A DNA stretch of 64,000 nt from Sphingobium lactosutens DS20 (GTDB lineage: Bacteria; Pseudomonadota; Alphaproteobacteria; Sphingomonadales; Sphingomonadaceae): the NCBI RefSeq assembly GCF_000445105.1, contig NZ_ATDP01000089.1, positions 104,233-168,232 of the forward strand. Reading direction: 5' to 3'. Within the stretch, counting starts at the first letter, position 1, and the number at the start of each line of letters is the position of its first letter. Both the position numbers and the translations under genes were made by a program. Shown piece by piece: positions 46,601 through 56,498 of the stretch. The notes under the pieces were generated by a model. The model was not told the DNA's origin, did no database searches, and saw only the letters and a program-made list of their open reading frames with translations.

Positions 46601-49563
46601 TCCAGCCTCAGCGTCTGTACGGCAAGCCTGCCAATATCGCCCGCTACTATACGGTCGGGGACTATTACACCAAGGGCGGCGATGAGCCTTCCGAATGGGG
46701 CGGAAAACTCGCCGCCGATCTCGGTCTCTCCGGGCCGGTCGATCCCAAAATGTTCCGCGAGCTCCTGGCCGGCAAGGTCGGCGACCAACAACTAGGCCGT
46801 TACCGCGCCGACGGAACAATCCAGCATCATCCAGGCTGGGACTTCGCGGTCAATGCGCCCAAGTCCGTTTCTATCATGGCACTGGTCGCCGGCGATGAGC
46901 GTGTGCTGGCAGCTCATGAACAGGCGGTGACGGCAGCGATCGGCTATCTGGAGGAACAGGCGCAACTGCGCCGCCGTGAGGAGGGCAAGATCGTCCATGA
47001 AACGACCGGGCGCATCCTCGTAGCCCGGTTCACCGAACATGGCAGCCGCGAACTCGACCCGCATCTCCACACCCATGTCGTCGTCCTCAACATGACCAAC
47101 CGCCAGGATGGCGATCCGATGGCGAGCCTGGAAAGCAGGGTCATGTATGGCGAGCAGCGCGTTGCCGGACAGATCTACCGCAATGCGCTGGCCTTCGCCT
47201 TGCGCGAAGCGGGGCACCAGATCGATTTTGATCCGCGCACCGGCCTGTTCGAGATACGCGGCGTTCCCCAATCCCTGATCGAAAAATTCTCACAGCGCGC
47301 CGAGGAGATCGAGGAGCATGCACGCGAGCATGGCCTGGTCGGCCAGAAGGCGCAGCGCGCCTCCTTCTATGCGACGCGCAAGGCCAAGGTGAAGATCGGT
47401 CATGACGAACTCTTCGCACAGTGGCACCAGCGTACCGGCGCATTGCTCGACGTGCTGGAGAAGATCGTTGCCGCCGGCAGGGAGCGCGAAGGAGAGCACC
47501 TGTCTCCCACGGACAGGGAAGCGTCCCGCGCAGCGCTCTTCGGGCTGCGGCAACTGGAAACCACCGAAGCGGTCAACAACCTGGGCGATATCTTGCGCAC
47601 CGGTCTTGCCGCCCATGTCGGAGAGGTTCGGCTGGAGGATGTGCGGCCGCGGATCGAAAACCACGAAGCGATCCGCAAACTGCTGCCGACGCACGAGCAA
47701 ACTGGCGACAAGATTCTGACGCGCGGGCGGACCAGCCGCAAGTCCTGGCGGCTTGAACTGGCCCTGACCCAGCATATCGCCCTTGGCCTTGGCGATGCCC
47801 GGCCCATCGCATCGAGCGACCGTGTTCTGCGTGCCCTCAAGGACACCATATTGAATCAGGAACAGCAACGCGCGCTTGTCGAAACGGCGCTGACGCGTGA
47901 CCGGATCACTGGTATCCACGGCGTCGCGGGTTCCGGCAAATCGACACTGGTGAAGATTCTCGGCGAGGCGGCCGAACCCGGCACGACGCTGATCGCACTA
48001 GCGCCCACATCCTCAGCGGCGGCGGAACTGGGGACCAAGGCGAACATCGCTTCCCATACCGTTGCGAGTTTCGTTGCCCGTGGCGGGCAGGGGATCACCG
48101 ACAGTCATGTCCTCGTGCTCGACGAGGCGGGCCAATTGGGTAACCGTCAGGCTCGGCGCTTGCTGGAGATCAGCAGGGCGACAGGCGCGCGGCTGTTGCT
48201 GCTGGGGGACGAGAAACAGACCGGCGCCATCGAGCAGGGCAAACCCTTCTGGCTGATGCGTCGCCTCGGTCTCCCGACCGTCGAACTGACGGAGGCGGTG
48301 CGACAGGAAACCAGGACCATCAAATCGGCCGTGACGGCGGCCCGCGCAGGCAATTTCGCGGTTGCCCTCGGCAAACTCGACAGCGTCAACACGGCCGGCG
48401 ACAACGAAGAGATGGCCACCCAGGTCGTTAACGCATGGGTCCGCCTCAAGGCGGAAACACGGACCGGAACGAACATTCTGGTTCTCGACAACGCGACGCG
48501 GCTGATCGTCAACAGCAAGATCCGCGAGGCGCTGAGAAATGAAAGCGCGCTCGCTGCCGAGGATAGCCGGCTCTCCATCCTCGCCCCTGCCGGCCTTACC
48601 GACATCGAGAAGCATATGGCCCGCTTCTACGGAGCAGGGCAGGTTGTACGGTTCGACCGCGACATTGCCAGCCTGGGTGTAGCGCGCAGCGCGGACTATC
48701 GTGTGGTCGGACTGGGACGGGACGGCAACGGCCGCCAGGTCGTCCGTCTTGTCGATGAGCAGGGACGCACCATCAAATGGGATCCGCAGACCACCAAGGC
48801 GCGGCATATCAATGTGTTCAATCCCGAAGAACGGGAACTGGCACAAGGCGACCGCATCCAATGGCGTCTCGTCAATCGCGATCTCGATCTGCGCAACGCC
48901 GAGCGCGGCACGGTGGAGAAGCTGGACGGAGACATGGCCACAATCCGCTGGGATCGCGGCGGGCGTGTCCAGCAAGTCAATCTGTCTGAACACCGAACCT
49001 GGGATCATGGCTATGCCGAGACCGTCTATTCCTCCCAGTCGAAGACCTATCCGCGCGTTTTCGTTCTGGCACCCGTTGAGTCGCCGCTGGTCAATGCCCA
49101 GAATTTCTACACCGCCATTACCCGCGCGATGTACGGCGTGCGGCTATGGACCAATGACGTCAAGGAATTGATCGCCAAGCTGGAACGCCAGTCCGGGGAG
49201 AAGACCTCTTCCGCCGAAGGGCTGGGGCGTATGAAGCAAAATCAGGTCGTTGCCCTCGGTGCGCGCCATGAAGGACGCCTCGCAACACTCAAGACCGAAC
49301 AGGAACAGATGCGCACGCAGCGTCGCGATCGTGCGCTCGAAGGTTACCTCAACCGTCGGGATGCGCCGCCGCGAGGGACAGCCGAACATCTCGCCGAAGG
49401 CGCCCGAAGTATCGCGCAGGTACTTGACCGGTTTCTGGGCGGCATCCTCGATCATGCGCGTGCGCAGCGCGATGCCCCTCACATCGAGGCGCCGGCCCCG
49501 GTGGCAGAGCAACCGCGATCACCACAGCCTCATTCCGAACCTGCCCATGGGCCCGAACGATAA
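46597..49563 (+). CDS. traI: MobF-family conjugative relaxase-helicase (TraI/TrwC-like)
   Basis: This 988-residue protein has an N-terminal relaxase domain with paired tyrosines (ARYYTVGDYYTKGG, about residues 15-28) and the three-histidine metal motif in DPHLHTHVVVLN (about 155-166). This is followed by a RecD-type helicase with Walker A GVAGSGKS at 442-449 and Walker B LVLDEAGQLG. It would nick oriT and unwind the transferred strand. The length is normal for MobF proteins. It directly follows traD, as in many sphingomonad plasmids. Confidence 0.93.
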   Translation: MIQPQRLYGKPANIARYYTVGDYYTKGGDEPSEWGGKLAADLGLSGPVDPKMFRELLAGKVGDQQLGRYRADGTIQHHPGWDFAVNAPKSVSIMALVAGDERVLAAHEQAVTAAIGYLEEQAQLRRREEGKIVHETTGRILVARFTEHGSRELDPHLHTHVVVLNMTNRQDGDPMASLESRVMYGEQRVAGQIYRNALAFALREAGHQIDFDPRTGLFEIRGVPQSLIEKFSQRAEEIEEHAREHGLVGQKAQRASFYATRKAKVKIGHDELFAQWHQRTGALLDVLEKIVAAGREREGEHLSPTDREASRAALFGLRQLETTEAVNNLGDILRTGLAAHVGEVRLEDVRPRIENHEAIRKLLPTHEQTGDKILTRGRTSRKSWRLELALTQHIALGLGDARPIASSDRVLRALKDTILNQEQQRALVETALTRDRITGIHGVAGSGKSTLVKILGEAAEPGTTLIALAPTSSAAAELGTKANIASHTVASFVARGGQGITDSHVLVLDEAGQLGNRQARRLLEISRATGARLLLLGDEKQTGAIEQGKPFWLMRRLGLPTVELTEAVRQETRTIKSAVTAARAGNFAVALGKLDSVNTAGDNEEMATQVVNAWVRLKAETRTGTNILVLDNATRLIVNSKIREALRNESALAAEDSRLSILAPAGLTDIEKHMARFYGAGQVVRFDRDIASLGVARSADYRVVGLGRDGNGRQVVRLVDEQGRTIKWDPQTTKARHINVFNPEERELAQGDRIQWRLVNRDLDLRNAERGTVEKLDGDMATIRWDRGGRVQQVNLSEHRTWDHGYAETVYSSQSKTYPRVFVLAPVESPLVNAQNFYTAITRAMYGVRLWTNDVKELIAKLERQSGEKTSSAEGLGRMKQNQVVALGARHEGRLATLKTEQEQMRTQRRDRALEGYLNRRDAPPRGTAEHLAEGARSIAQVLDRFLGGILDHARAQRDAPHIEAPAPVAEQPRSPQPHSEPAHGPER

Positions 49564-49573
49564 GGTCACCGCC

Positions 49574-50149
49574 ATGCTGCTTGCCCTTTCCGCTATTGTC
49601 GTCGCCCTGCTGGTTCTGTTGCTCCACCGCGCCCGCGTGCCGATACGCCATCGCTGGCGCCGTCGACAGGCGAGGACCATGGCGCTTCAACTCAGTGGGA
49701 AAGATCGTCTGCAGCCACCCCAGCTTCTCTATGCGCGCCTACGGGCCATGGATCCCCTGGCATTCGAGGAACTACTGCTCGAATGTTTCGAGCGACGCGG
49801 GCATGGGGTTGTTCGAGGCCGCCGCTACACTGGTGATGGCGGAATTGATGGGCAGGTCATGATCGAGGGCGAGATCTGGCTGATCCAGGCCAAACGCTAT
49901 GCTGACGCTATCCGTCCGGAGCATGTCGCAGCCTTCGAAGCACTGTGCCGTGCGAAAGGGCGACGAGGCCTGTTCATCCATACCGGCCGCACAGGCCCGC
50001 AAAGCCGCGTGATGACGGCCGGCAGCGACCGGGTTGCTATCGTCTCCGGCCGCACGCTCCTGTCTCTTGTGACCGGCGGCCCCATGCCAGATCTGACGGC
50101 CCCGCAGCTGTTACGCTCCCCAAAATACCCGAACAGGAGACAGATATGA
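49574..50149 (+). CDS. membrane-anchored Mrr-like restriction endonuclease
   Basis: This 191-residue protein has one N-terminal transmembrane helix (MLLALSAIVVALLVLLL), a basic linker, then a restriction-endonuclease-like fold with the PD-(D/E)xK-type residues D in GDGGIDG and QAK in WLIQAKRYAD. It belongs to the Mrr/DUF2034 group. ATG 49574 follows AAGG. A start at 49547 would overlap traI. It overlaps the transglycosylase gene. A nuclease tied to the membrane beside a conjugation channel might act on incoming or foreign DNA. This is inference. Confidence 0.8.
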   Translation: MLLALSAIVVALLVLLLHRARVPIRHRWRRRQARTMALQLSGKDRLQPPQLLYARLRAMDPLAFEELLLECFERRGHGVVRGRRYTGDGGIDGQVMIEGEIWLIQAKRYADAIRPEHVAAFEALCRAKGRRGLFIHTGRTGPQSRVMTAGSDRVAIVSGRTLLSLVTGGPMPDLTAPQLLRSPKYPNRRQI

Positions 50150-50676
50150 TGTGGGCCATATCCAAACTCTTGTGGCCGGCCATGCTTTTAGCGGCGCTAT
50201 TACCGCAACCCGCTTCGGCGAAATCGCGAAGTGCGCAGGATGAGCGCGTCATTGCAGCATGCATCCACCATGCGTCGCTGGGGCGACCTTGGCTGGAAAA
50301 AACCCTTTGGGGACTGCGCGACCAAGAAGGAGGTTGGATCGGCGCGGAGGTCGAAAACACGAACGGAAGTCATGATCTCGGACCTATGCAGGTGAATAGT
50401 TGGTGGATCACGCGACTTGCAGCGCAAGTCGGGAAGCCTGCAGCCCAAGTCCGCCATTGGTTAAAGTTTGACGCCTGCTTCAACGCAGAAGCGGCTCGCT
50501 GGGTATTCCTGTCGGCTTTACGGGCGACAGGCGATTATTGGAAAGCCGTGGGCGTCTATCACAGTCCCACGGCCTGGCGGCAACGCCGTTACACGGCCTC
50601 GGTTGTCGACCATCTCCGAAGCCGCTTCGGCGCAAACATATTCGTCTCACCGCAAAAGATCGATGTTCAGGAATAG
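50146..50676 (+). CDS. lytic transglycosylase, VirB1/TrbN-like
   Basis: This 176-residue protein has a signal peptide (MMWAISKLLWPAMLLAALL, cleavage near ASA-K). A lysozyme-like SLT domain follows, with a catalytic glutamate in WGLRDQEGGWIG and the SHDLGPMQVNSWW motif. It would open peptidoglycan for assembly of the transfer machinery. AGGAGA precedes ATG 50146. It is the last gene of the mobilisation operon. Confidence 0.85.
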   Translation: MMWAISKLLWPAMLLAALLPQPASAKSRSAQDERVIAACIHHASLGRPWLEKTLWGLRDQEGGWIGAEVENTNGSHDLGPMQVNSWWITRLAAQVGKPAAQVRHWLKFDACFNAEAARWVFLSALRATGDYWKAVGVYHSPTAWRQRRYTASVVDHLRSRFGANIFVSPQKIDVQE

Positions 50677-50971
50677 CATATTTCCAGACCAGTCTCAGAG
50701 CTGCCTCGCTCCTGATCCCAGAGGTCACTGTAAGCCGGAGGGTACTTCCTCGCGATCTTGGCGCTTCGCCAACTTTGCCACGCAAGGCGCTATGGCGACC
50801 TGCTCGGACTTTGTAACGAAGTGCGACGCTCGCCAGGAACGGCGAAGTTCAGCACTCGCCAGTTCCAGTGCTGTTGTTGCGCTTGATTCGCAAAATGGTG
50901 TATGCGTGACACCAGTCCACCAACGCCCTTGCCTTGTCACGCTTGCTGCGAGCAAACCGCAGATCACCACA

Positions 50972-51373
50972 TCAGTCGTCGCCGGTGAAAGTGTAGCTGC
51001 AGATCTTGTTGCCAGCCGGGTCGCGCAGATAAGCGGCATAGGCTCCGGGAAGGTGGTTGCTTGGTCCGGGTGCCCCTTCGTCCGCACCACCAACGGCAAG
51101 GCTGGCGGCGTGAAAGGCGTCGCCGTCTGCCGGGCCGTCTGCGGCGAAGCCGATGGTGACACCGTTGCTCCAGGGCACTTCGCCATTGCCTGGTCGTGCG
51201 ATTATGAACGCAGGCTTGTTTTTTCCGTAGAGAATCCAGCTGGGGCCGAATGGGCCAAGATTTTGAATGCCCAGCGCGCCAAGGGTGGCATCGTAGGACT
51301 TCGCCGGGAGATCGGCGTCGGCTGCGCCGATAAACACATGCGAAAAGATGTCATCACCGGAAATGACTGCCAC
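50972..51373 (-). CDS. VOC-superfamily (glyoxalase-like) protein
   Basis: This 133-residue protein has the VOC beta-alpha pattern ending with LRDPAGNKICSYTF, typical of glyoxalase/dioxygenase-like proteins. The GTG at 51373 is preceded by AAGGAG 8 bp away, better than the longer frame from 51511. Metal ligands H near residue 10 and E or D in the C-terminal strands are not all clear. No reaction is assigned. Confidence 0.78.
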   Translation of the reverse strand: MAVISGDDIFSHVFIGAADADLPAKSYDATLGALGIQNLGPFGPSWILYGKNKPAFIIARPGNGEVPWSNGVTIGFAADGPADGDAFHAASLAVGGADEGAPGPSNHLPGAYAAYLRDPAGNKICSYTFTGDD

Positions 51374-51488
51374 TGTTTGTGCTCCTTCAGTTGATTTCTG
51401 CGCTTCTTCCGAAGCGCTCAATGAGGCGGTTTGCCACGTTGGTACGGATCGGTGCTCCGGCCAGTAGCTTGTCCTAGGTATTATGAGA

Positions 51489-51659
51489 CCTGTGCGCGTG
51501 CGCGCCCGCATCGAGAAGATCTTCGATACATGGAAGCGATGCTACGGCCTGCGCCGAATGCGATGGCGAGGTCTCGCCAAAGCCGCCGTCCAAATCCACC
51601 TCACCGCCATTGCCTACAACCTCAAGCGCACGATGAATATTCTCTCCGTTCCAGCATGA
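51489..51659 (+). pseudogene. IS5-family transposase C-terminal fragment
   Basis: The frame reads PVRVRARIEKIFDTWKRCYG, then LRRMRWRGLAKAAVQIHLTA and IAYNLKRTMNILSV to a stop. This is the end of the same transposase type whose middle is on the other strand at 33220-33625. Ninety bp (51498-51587) differ from 33220-33309 at only two positions. Confidence 0.75.
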
Positions 51660-51888
51660 TATCGCATTCGACCGCCAAGCGCAGGCCGGATCGATAACTC
51701 ATCGAATATCTGCGCGAATTTCAAAGCTCTACGCCCACCCGCGCACAGGTCTCATTAGTCGACTTCAAGGCTAAAAATTCGGTGCATGCCCGAAATTTGA
51801 CCAAGCCGCGGGATCGTGACCGGCGACCACAGCAAGTATCGCCATTACGTGGCGTTCGGTCGCCGGCGCAGTGGCACCGAATGGACCG

Positions 51889-52626
51889 TCATTTCATGTA
51901 GAACTCGATCGGGACCGACAGTTCGACTTCGTCGGGCCGATCGGCAGGGATTTTGGGCATCGGACCGGCGCGCCGTAGCGTCTCGAGCGCAGCCTGATCG
52001 AGCACCGTATAGCCCGAGCTGCGCACCAACGCCGATGATAAAACATGGCCATCGCGGCCGAGGCGGAAGCGGATATAGACGACGCCCTGCTGGCGCGCGC
52101 TACGCGCAGAACCTGGATATCGTCGGAACTTTTCCAATCGTGCCAGCACACGCCCTTCCCAAGTGTCGGGGGCATTACTGGCCGCCTGCGGCGCTGGGGG
52201 TGCCGGCGCGGTTTTAGGCGCCGCTGTCACGGGCTGCGATGGCGCTGGTGCGGGTGTCGCGACGGGCTGGAGCTGTGCTGTCTGGACAGTGGGTATCAGC
52301 GGGATCGGCCGGATGATCGAATCGACTTTTGACGGGGTCGGCTCCTTTTCCTGCTTCTCGACCGGCTTGGGTGCTTCTTTCGGTTTCGGAGGCGTCTCGG
52401 GAGGGGAGGCGAGGGGGAGCAGCGTCACAACCAGCGACGCGCTAGGCTTGGGTATTGGCGGGGGGGACTCGAACAACAGGAATAGGGCCGCCCCTACCAG
52501 CGCATAGATGACGCTTGTGCCCAAGAAGCCGAGTACACGCCGGCCAGAGGACGGAGCGTAACCATACCGTTCGGCGGGGAGCGACAGGACGATGGGCGCG
52601 GTATCAGGCTCGTAGTCGTCTGCCAT
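51889..52626 (-). CDS. tonB: TonB energy-transducing protein
   Basis: This 245-residue protein has one membrane helix near residues 30-52, a proline-lysine-rich periplasmic stretch (PPETPPKPKEAPKPVEKQEK), and the TonB C-terminal domain (RRYPGSARSARQQGVVYIRF). ATG 52626 has AGGAGG 5 bp upstream. Genes for ExbB and ExbD are not present, so it must use those encoded elsewhere. It ends the iron-uptake gene row and probably serves the receptor at 53958. Confidence 0.9.
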   Translation of the reverse strand: MADDYEPDTAPIVLSLPAERYGYAPSSGRRVLGFLGTSVIYALVGAALFLLFESPPPIPKPSASLVVTLLPLASPPETPPKPKEAPKPVEKQEKEPTPSKVDSIIRPIPLIPTVQTAQLQPVATPAPAPSQPVTAAPKTAPAPPAPQAASNAPDTWEGRVLARLEKFRRYPGSARSARQQGVVYIRFRLGRDGHVLSSALVRSSGYTVLDQAALETLRRAGPMPKIPADRPDEVELSVPIEFYMK

Positions 52627-52642
52627 CGCATCCTCCTGTGGT

Positions 52643-52858
52643 TCAGGACGAACGAGCGCGAGCATGGTGCCTCCCTGGACGAACGCGGCGAATATGATTG
52701 ACTATTACCAGCAGTGGAGCGGCGAGCGCCGCCCAGGATAGCCACCACAAGATACCATCATCACCGACCAAAGCAAAAAGCAGACCGAACACTGTCAGCA
52801 ATGCGAGACTGATCGGCCAGCTCCATTGCTGATAAAAAATAGAGGTGCGCCGTTTCAT
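52643..52858 (-). CDS. small two-helix membrane protein
   Basis: This 71-residue protein has two hydrophobic helices (WPISLALLTVFGLLFALVG and ILWWLSWAALAAPLLVIV) and a basic end. It belongs to no named family that I know. It overlaps the PepSY gene by 4 bp, so it is likely cotranslated and may be an accessory part of the PepSY reductase. Confidence 0.7.
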   Translation of the reverse strand: MKRRTSIFYQQWSWPISLALLTVFGLLFALVGDDGILWWLSWAALAAPLLVIVNHIRRVRPGRHHARARSS

Positions 52859-53955
52859 TCGGTAGCTTTCAGTAGATCGACGGATTGGGGAGCCGAGTAA
52901 AGTTCGCGCGGCGCGTTACAACCTGCGCGTTTGCGCTTGCCGAACCAGAGATAGACGCCGCTACCCAAAACGGCGATGGCTATCACGTCGAGCAGCGCCC
53001 ACAGGACTTTGAGCGGCATCCCGCCATAGTCCCCGAAATGCAGTGGCCGCGACATATCGAGGAGGCGCAGATACCAAGGCATCAGCAACACACCTATCCC
53101 GTTTTGCTGCCCGGTCAGTGCGTTGACGGCGACGGGCGCCGTCAGACGCTTCGTGAGCGTCGTGGTGCCGCTCCCCCACACCAGATAATAGCCTGGAATG
53201 CCAGGCGCCCTCCCGGGGAAGATCACCGTTTCGAACCGCATATCCGGCGCGACCCGCCGCGCCGACGCCAACGCTTGATCCGGACCGATCGTCAAGGCCT
53301 TCGCTTCGACAGAGGGAAGCGTCTGGCTGATCTCATTTCGCCACGCGTTGAACAGCGGACGTTCGATTGCGTTCATGCATCCCGTTGCGGTTACGACCGA
53401 GAGCCAAGCAGCTGATGAAATTCCCATGACATTGTGTCGATCGAGCCATGCAAGACGGCGGCTGCGTCCCCCTCGAATGTCGCCAAATGGCCTGCTGCCT
53501 GCGAACGGCGCGTAGACCATGATGCCGGAGATGACCGACAGCAGAGCCGTTAGTCCTACACCGGCAATGAACAATTGTCCCGGCAGTCCCGCGAACAATT
53601 CACCATGTAGGGCGAGAAGAAGGCCGGTTATGCCCGGCGGTTTGGACTGGCCAGCATCCTTTGGGAGGCCGCTCTGCCCGTCGAACAGAAGCGGCCTGCC
53701 CCCGCCCATGCGACCGAGATAAACCACCCCCTCGTCTTCGGAGGCACGAACGAAGGACGGCTCCACTCCGCTTCGACGAACGATTGCGTCAAGCGAGGCG
53801 GTTACCGGGGCAACCATCGCACTCCCGCTCCCCTCGATCTCGTCACTGAAGATTAGTGGCAGGCCAGTGCAGCAGAGGATCAGGAGAAACAGCGTACAAG
53901 CGAGGCTACTCCACTCGTGAATCCATCGCCACCGCCGCAAAGACCTGCCTGACAT
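52855..53955 (-). CDS. PepSY-associated transmembrane protein (iron-regulated)
   Basis: This 366-residue protein has about four transmembrane helices, at residues 12-32, 130-150, 175-195 and 300-325. It has PepSY-type periplasmic parts with the LDLTSG-like and HEWSS motifs (RRWRWIHEWSSLACTLFLLI). Such proteins lie beside siderophore receptors and are thought to reduce ferric siderophore in the periplasm. It starts 2 bp after the receptor stop. Confidence 0.86.
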   Translation of the reverse strand: MSGRSLRRWRWIHEWSSLACTLFLLILCCTGLPLIFSDEIEGSGSAMVAPVTASLDAIVRRSGVEPSFVRASEDEGVVYLGRMGGGRPLLFDGQSGLPKDAGQSKPPGITGLLLALHGELFAGLPGQLFIAGVGLTALLSVISGIMVYAPFAGSRPFGDIRGGRSRRLAWLDRHNVMGISSAAWLSVVTATGCMNAIERPLFNAWRNEISQTLPSVEAKALTIGPDQALASARRVAPDMRFETVIFPGRAPGIPGYYLVWGSGTTTLTKRLTAPVAVNALTGQQNGIGVLLMPWYLRLLDMSRPLHFGDYGGMPLKVLWALLDVIAIAVLGSGVYLWFGKRKRAGCNAPRELYSAPQSVDLLKATE

Positions 53956-53957
53956 AA

Positions 53958-56378
53958 TCAGAAGCCCTTGCGGAGAGTGAGGGTAAATGCCCGTGGCTCG
54001 CCGTATATGCTGTAAAAGCGGGCAGGCGCCCGTGCGAAATACGTCTTGTCGAAGAGGTTGGTGACGCTAAGCGTAGCCGACAATTGCTGATCAAGCCGGT
54101 AGCCGATCTGCACATCTGCGACAGCATATGAGCTCTGGACCGGACCGCCACGCGATGTCTTGCTCTGGGCGCGCAGGCCGCCACCAATCTGGAATCCCGG
54201 CCTGTCGACATTGCCAATTCGGTAGGTGTTCCAGAACTTGAAGCTGTTCTTGGGCTCCTCCGTGTCGAATATATTGCCTTGTCCGGTTACTGCCTTCAGC
54301 GTCTTGCTTTCGAGATACGTGTATCCGACAAACAGGCTCCATCCCGGCAAGGGTTCGCCACTGGCCTCCAACTCGATACCCTGGCTGCGCACCTTTCCGG
54401 CTGCAATGTAATAAGCCGGTGTCCCGGGGTGATCTGGATCGAGATAAGCTCGATTGTTGTCGGTCAGGCGGAAGAGCGCGCCCGAGAGATTGAGGGCGCC
54501 ATCGAACAGAGCGCCCTTGGCGCCAACCTCGAATTGATCGCCTTCCCGAGGATCGATCATGCTACCACTGAAGCGCAGACTATTCTGGGGCACGAAGATG
54601 CTGGAATAGCTGCCGTAGAGGCTGATGGCAGGCGTCACCTTCCAAATGACCCCTGCGGACGGCGTGAAATGCCCTGTGGCCTCCGCGCCATTCGTATACG
54701 GACCGGTCTGTGCAACGCCCGTGCGGGTCTTGCTGCGATAGGTCGTCAACCGGCCGCCTAGCACGAGCGTCAGAGGATCGGCGAGACTTATTCTTGCTTG
54801 GCCGTAGGCGCCATATTGTTCGGTCCGAGCATCCGACGCGTAGGTAAATGGGATGGCTCGCTCAGGCACGGCGATGTCGAATATATTCGCGACCGTCGTC
54901 CCGAACGATCCGGAGCGGCTAAGGTTGTCGGTCCAGGCATAGTTGGCGCCGATCAATAATTCGTGCGTTCGGCCGAACAGATCGATTGGGCCGCTGACAT
55001 TGGCGTCAGCACCGAACCACTCTCGCGAGCCGCTCTGGCTCTGTAGCGTATAAGCGGCGCTGTTGTTCAGGTTGACTAGGCCGCCGACATAACCATAACC
55101 ACTGTTTCCACCTTGATAGCGATAGTTAGCGCTGATCTTGGCGGCCCAGCCATTTGCGAAATGGTGATCCAGAGACGCGTAGGCTTCGCGGGTCCTGGTG
55201 TAGCTTTGGGCCCAGTCGACACCGAAGAAGGTCGATCGATCGCGCTCGACTGCCGTTCCGTTAACATAGGCGCCGGGACCGTAATCGAATGGAGCCTGCT
55301 TTTGATCCTGGATCGTGCCCGATAAAGTGAAGATGGTCGCCGGGTCGAGATCAAATTCAAGGATGCCGTAGGCCAGTCCGTGGCGCTCATGCGCTTCGTC
55401 GGTGAAAAAGTCGCGATCCTGCCCGCTGACAACAGCCCGGCCCCGGATCGTGCCTGCGGCGTTGAGTGGGCCGGTCACGTCGAAATCGCCATGAAAGTTG
55501 TTCCAGCTGCCACCCATTAGGCTGGCTGCCCATCCGAACCTATCATGGGGGCGCTTGCGAACGAGGTTCACGGTGCCCGCCGGTTCGCCGGAGCCCTGGA
55601 GTAAGCCAGAAGGCCCGCGCAATACTTCGACGCGATCGTAGATGGAAAGGTCGAACTGGCGCAGATACTGGATGGCGCTGTTTGCGGGCAGCCCGTCGAA
55701 CTGCACTTCGGCCGGATATCCCCGAATTTGAAAATAGGCCGTGCCATCACCGTAAGTCACGGCGGTTACGCCGGTGGTCTGGCGAAGCGCATCTTCTAGT
55801 GAGACAATATTCTGATCGTCCATCCGCTGTCGCGTGATAACGCTCACTGATTGCGGAATGTCGAGCAGCGATTGCGCGCTCTTGCCGGCGACGGTTGCAG
55901 CCCGCGCTGCATAGCTGCGCGAACGGTCGGTAGCGGCTACATCCGTCTTCGGAGTTGCGATGGCGTTGCCACCCTGATCGTCTCCCGCGACGCGTACTGC
56001 TCCTAGTTGTATCGTGCCGGCTGCCGCAGTTGGCGCGGGTTCCAGCGTAAACGCGCCGGGCCCAGTCTGGCGATAGGTCAGACCGCTGCCCGCGAGAACG
56101 CGTGACAGAGCTTCCGCCGGTCCATAGCTGCCCTTAAGGCCGGCGCTGATCGCGTTCTGCGCCAGCGGGGCATCATAGACCACGGCCACACCGCTCGCTT
56201 CGATGAAGCGGCTGAGAACGGCCGGGAGAGGCCCTGCCGGGATGTCATAGCTTCGTGTCTCCTGCGCCATCGCTGGCGTCACAAGTGTCACGCTCACCCC
56301 GAGCGCGGTCGTTGCCAACAGGCTCGACGCTATCACCCCTCGCAGCCCATTGGCTGCCGTGCCATTGAAAATCCGCAA
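53958..56378 (-). CDS. TonB-dependent siderophore receptor with signalling (STN) domain
   Basis: This 806-residue protein has a signal peptide ending AMA-Q, then a secretin/TonB short N-terminal domain (RSYDIPAGPLPAVLSRFIEA), the plug (DIPQSVSVITRQRMDDQN) and a 22-strand barrel ending in KGF. The STN domain shows that it is a FecA/FpvA-like transducer that signals through FecR to the sigma factor. The start is TTG with AAGGAA before it. A Fur-box-like dyad lies 46 bp upstream. The ligand is unknown, probably a hydroxamate-type siderophore. Confidence 0.92.
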   Translation of the reverse strand: MRIFNGTAANGLRGVIASSLLATTALGVSVTLVTPAMAQETRSYDIPAGPLPAVLSRFIEASGVAVVYDAPLAQNAISAGLKGSYGPAEALSRVLAGSGLTYRQTGPGAFTLEPAPTAAAGTIQLGAVRVAGDDQGGNAIATPKTDVAATDRSRSYAARAATVAGKSAQSLLDIPQSVSVITRQRMDDQNIVSLEDALRQTTGVTAVTYGDGTAYFQIRGYPAEVQFDGLPANSAIQYLRQFDLSIYDRVEVLRGPSGLLQGSGEPAGTVNLVRKRPHDRFGWAASLMGGSWNNFHGDFDVTGPLNAAGTIRGRAVVSGQDRDFFTDEAHERHGLAYGILEFDLDPATIFTLSGTIQDQKQAPFDYGPGAYVNGTAVERDRSTFFGVDWAQSYTRTREAYASLDHHFANGWAAKISANYRYQGGNSGYGYVGGLVNLNNSAAYTLQSQSGSREWFGADANVSGPIDLFGRTHELLIGANYAWTDNLSRSGSFGTTVANIFDIAVPERAIPFTYASDARTEQYGAYGQARISLADPLTLVLGGRLTTYRSKTRTGVAQTGPYTNGAEATGHFTPSAGVIWKVTPAISLYGSYSSIFVPQNSLRFSGSMIDPREGDQFEVGAKGALFDGALNLSGALFRLTDNNRAYLDPDHPGTPAYYIAAGKVRSQGIELEASGEPLPGWSLFVGYTYLESKTLKAVTGQGNIFDTEEPKNSFKFWNTYRIGNVDRPGFQIGGGLRAQSKTSRGGPVQSSYAVADVQIGYRLDQQLSATLSVTNLFDKTYFARAPARFYSIYGEPRAFTLTLRKGF

Positions 56379-56423
56379 CGTTCCTTATCCCCCAATATGA
56401 AATGAGGGGACCGACTCTCGCTA

Positions 56424-56440
56424 TTGAGAACGATCCTCAA
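56424..56440. promoter_or_regulatory. Fur-box-like dyad before the siderophore receptor
   Basis: TTGAGAACGATCCTCAA fits the 7-1-7 form of Fur sites with 5 of 7 arm pairs. It is 46 bp before the receptor start. Binding by Fur is inferred. Confidence 0.45.
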
Positions 56441-56498
56441 ATCTCAGACGCTCGGGGGCTGTCCGATGTAGACGTTGGCACGCACTTTTTTTCTGGCA

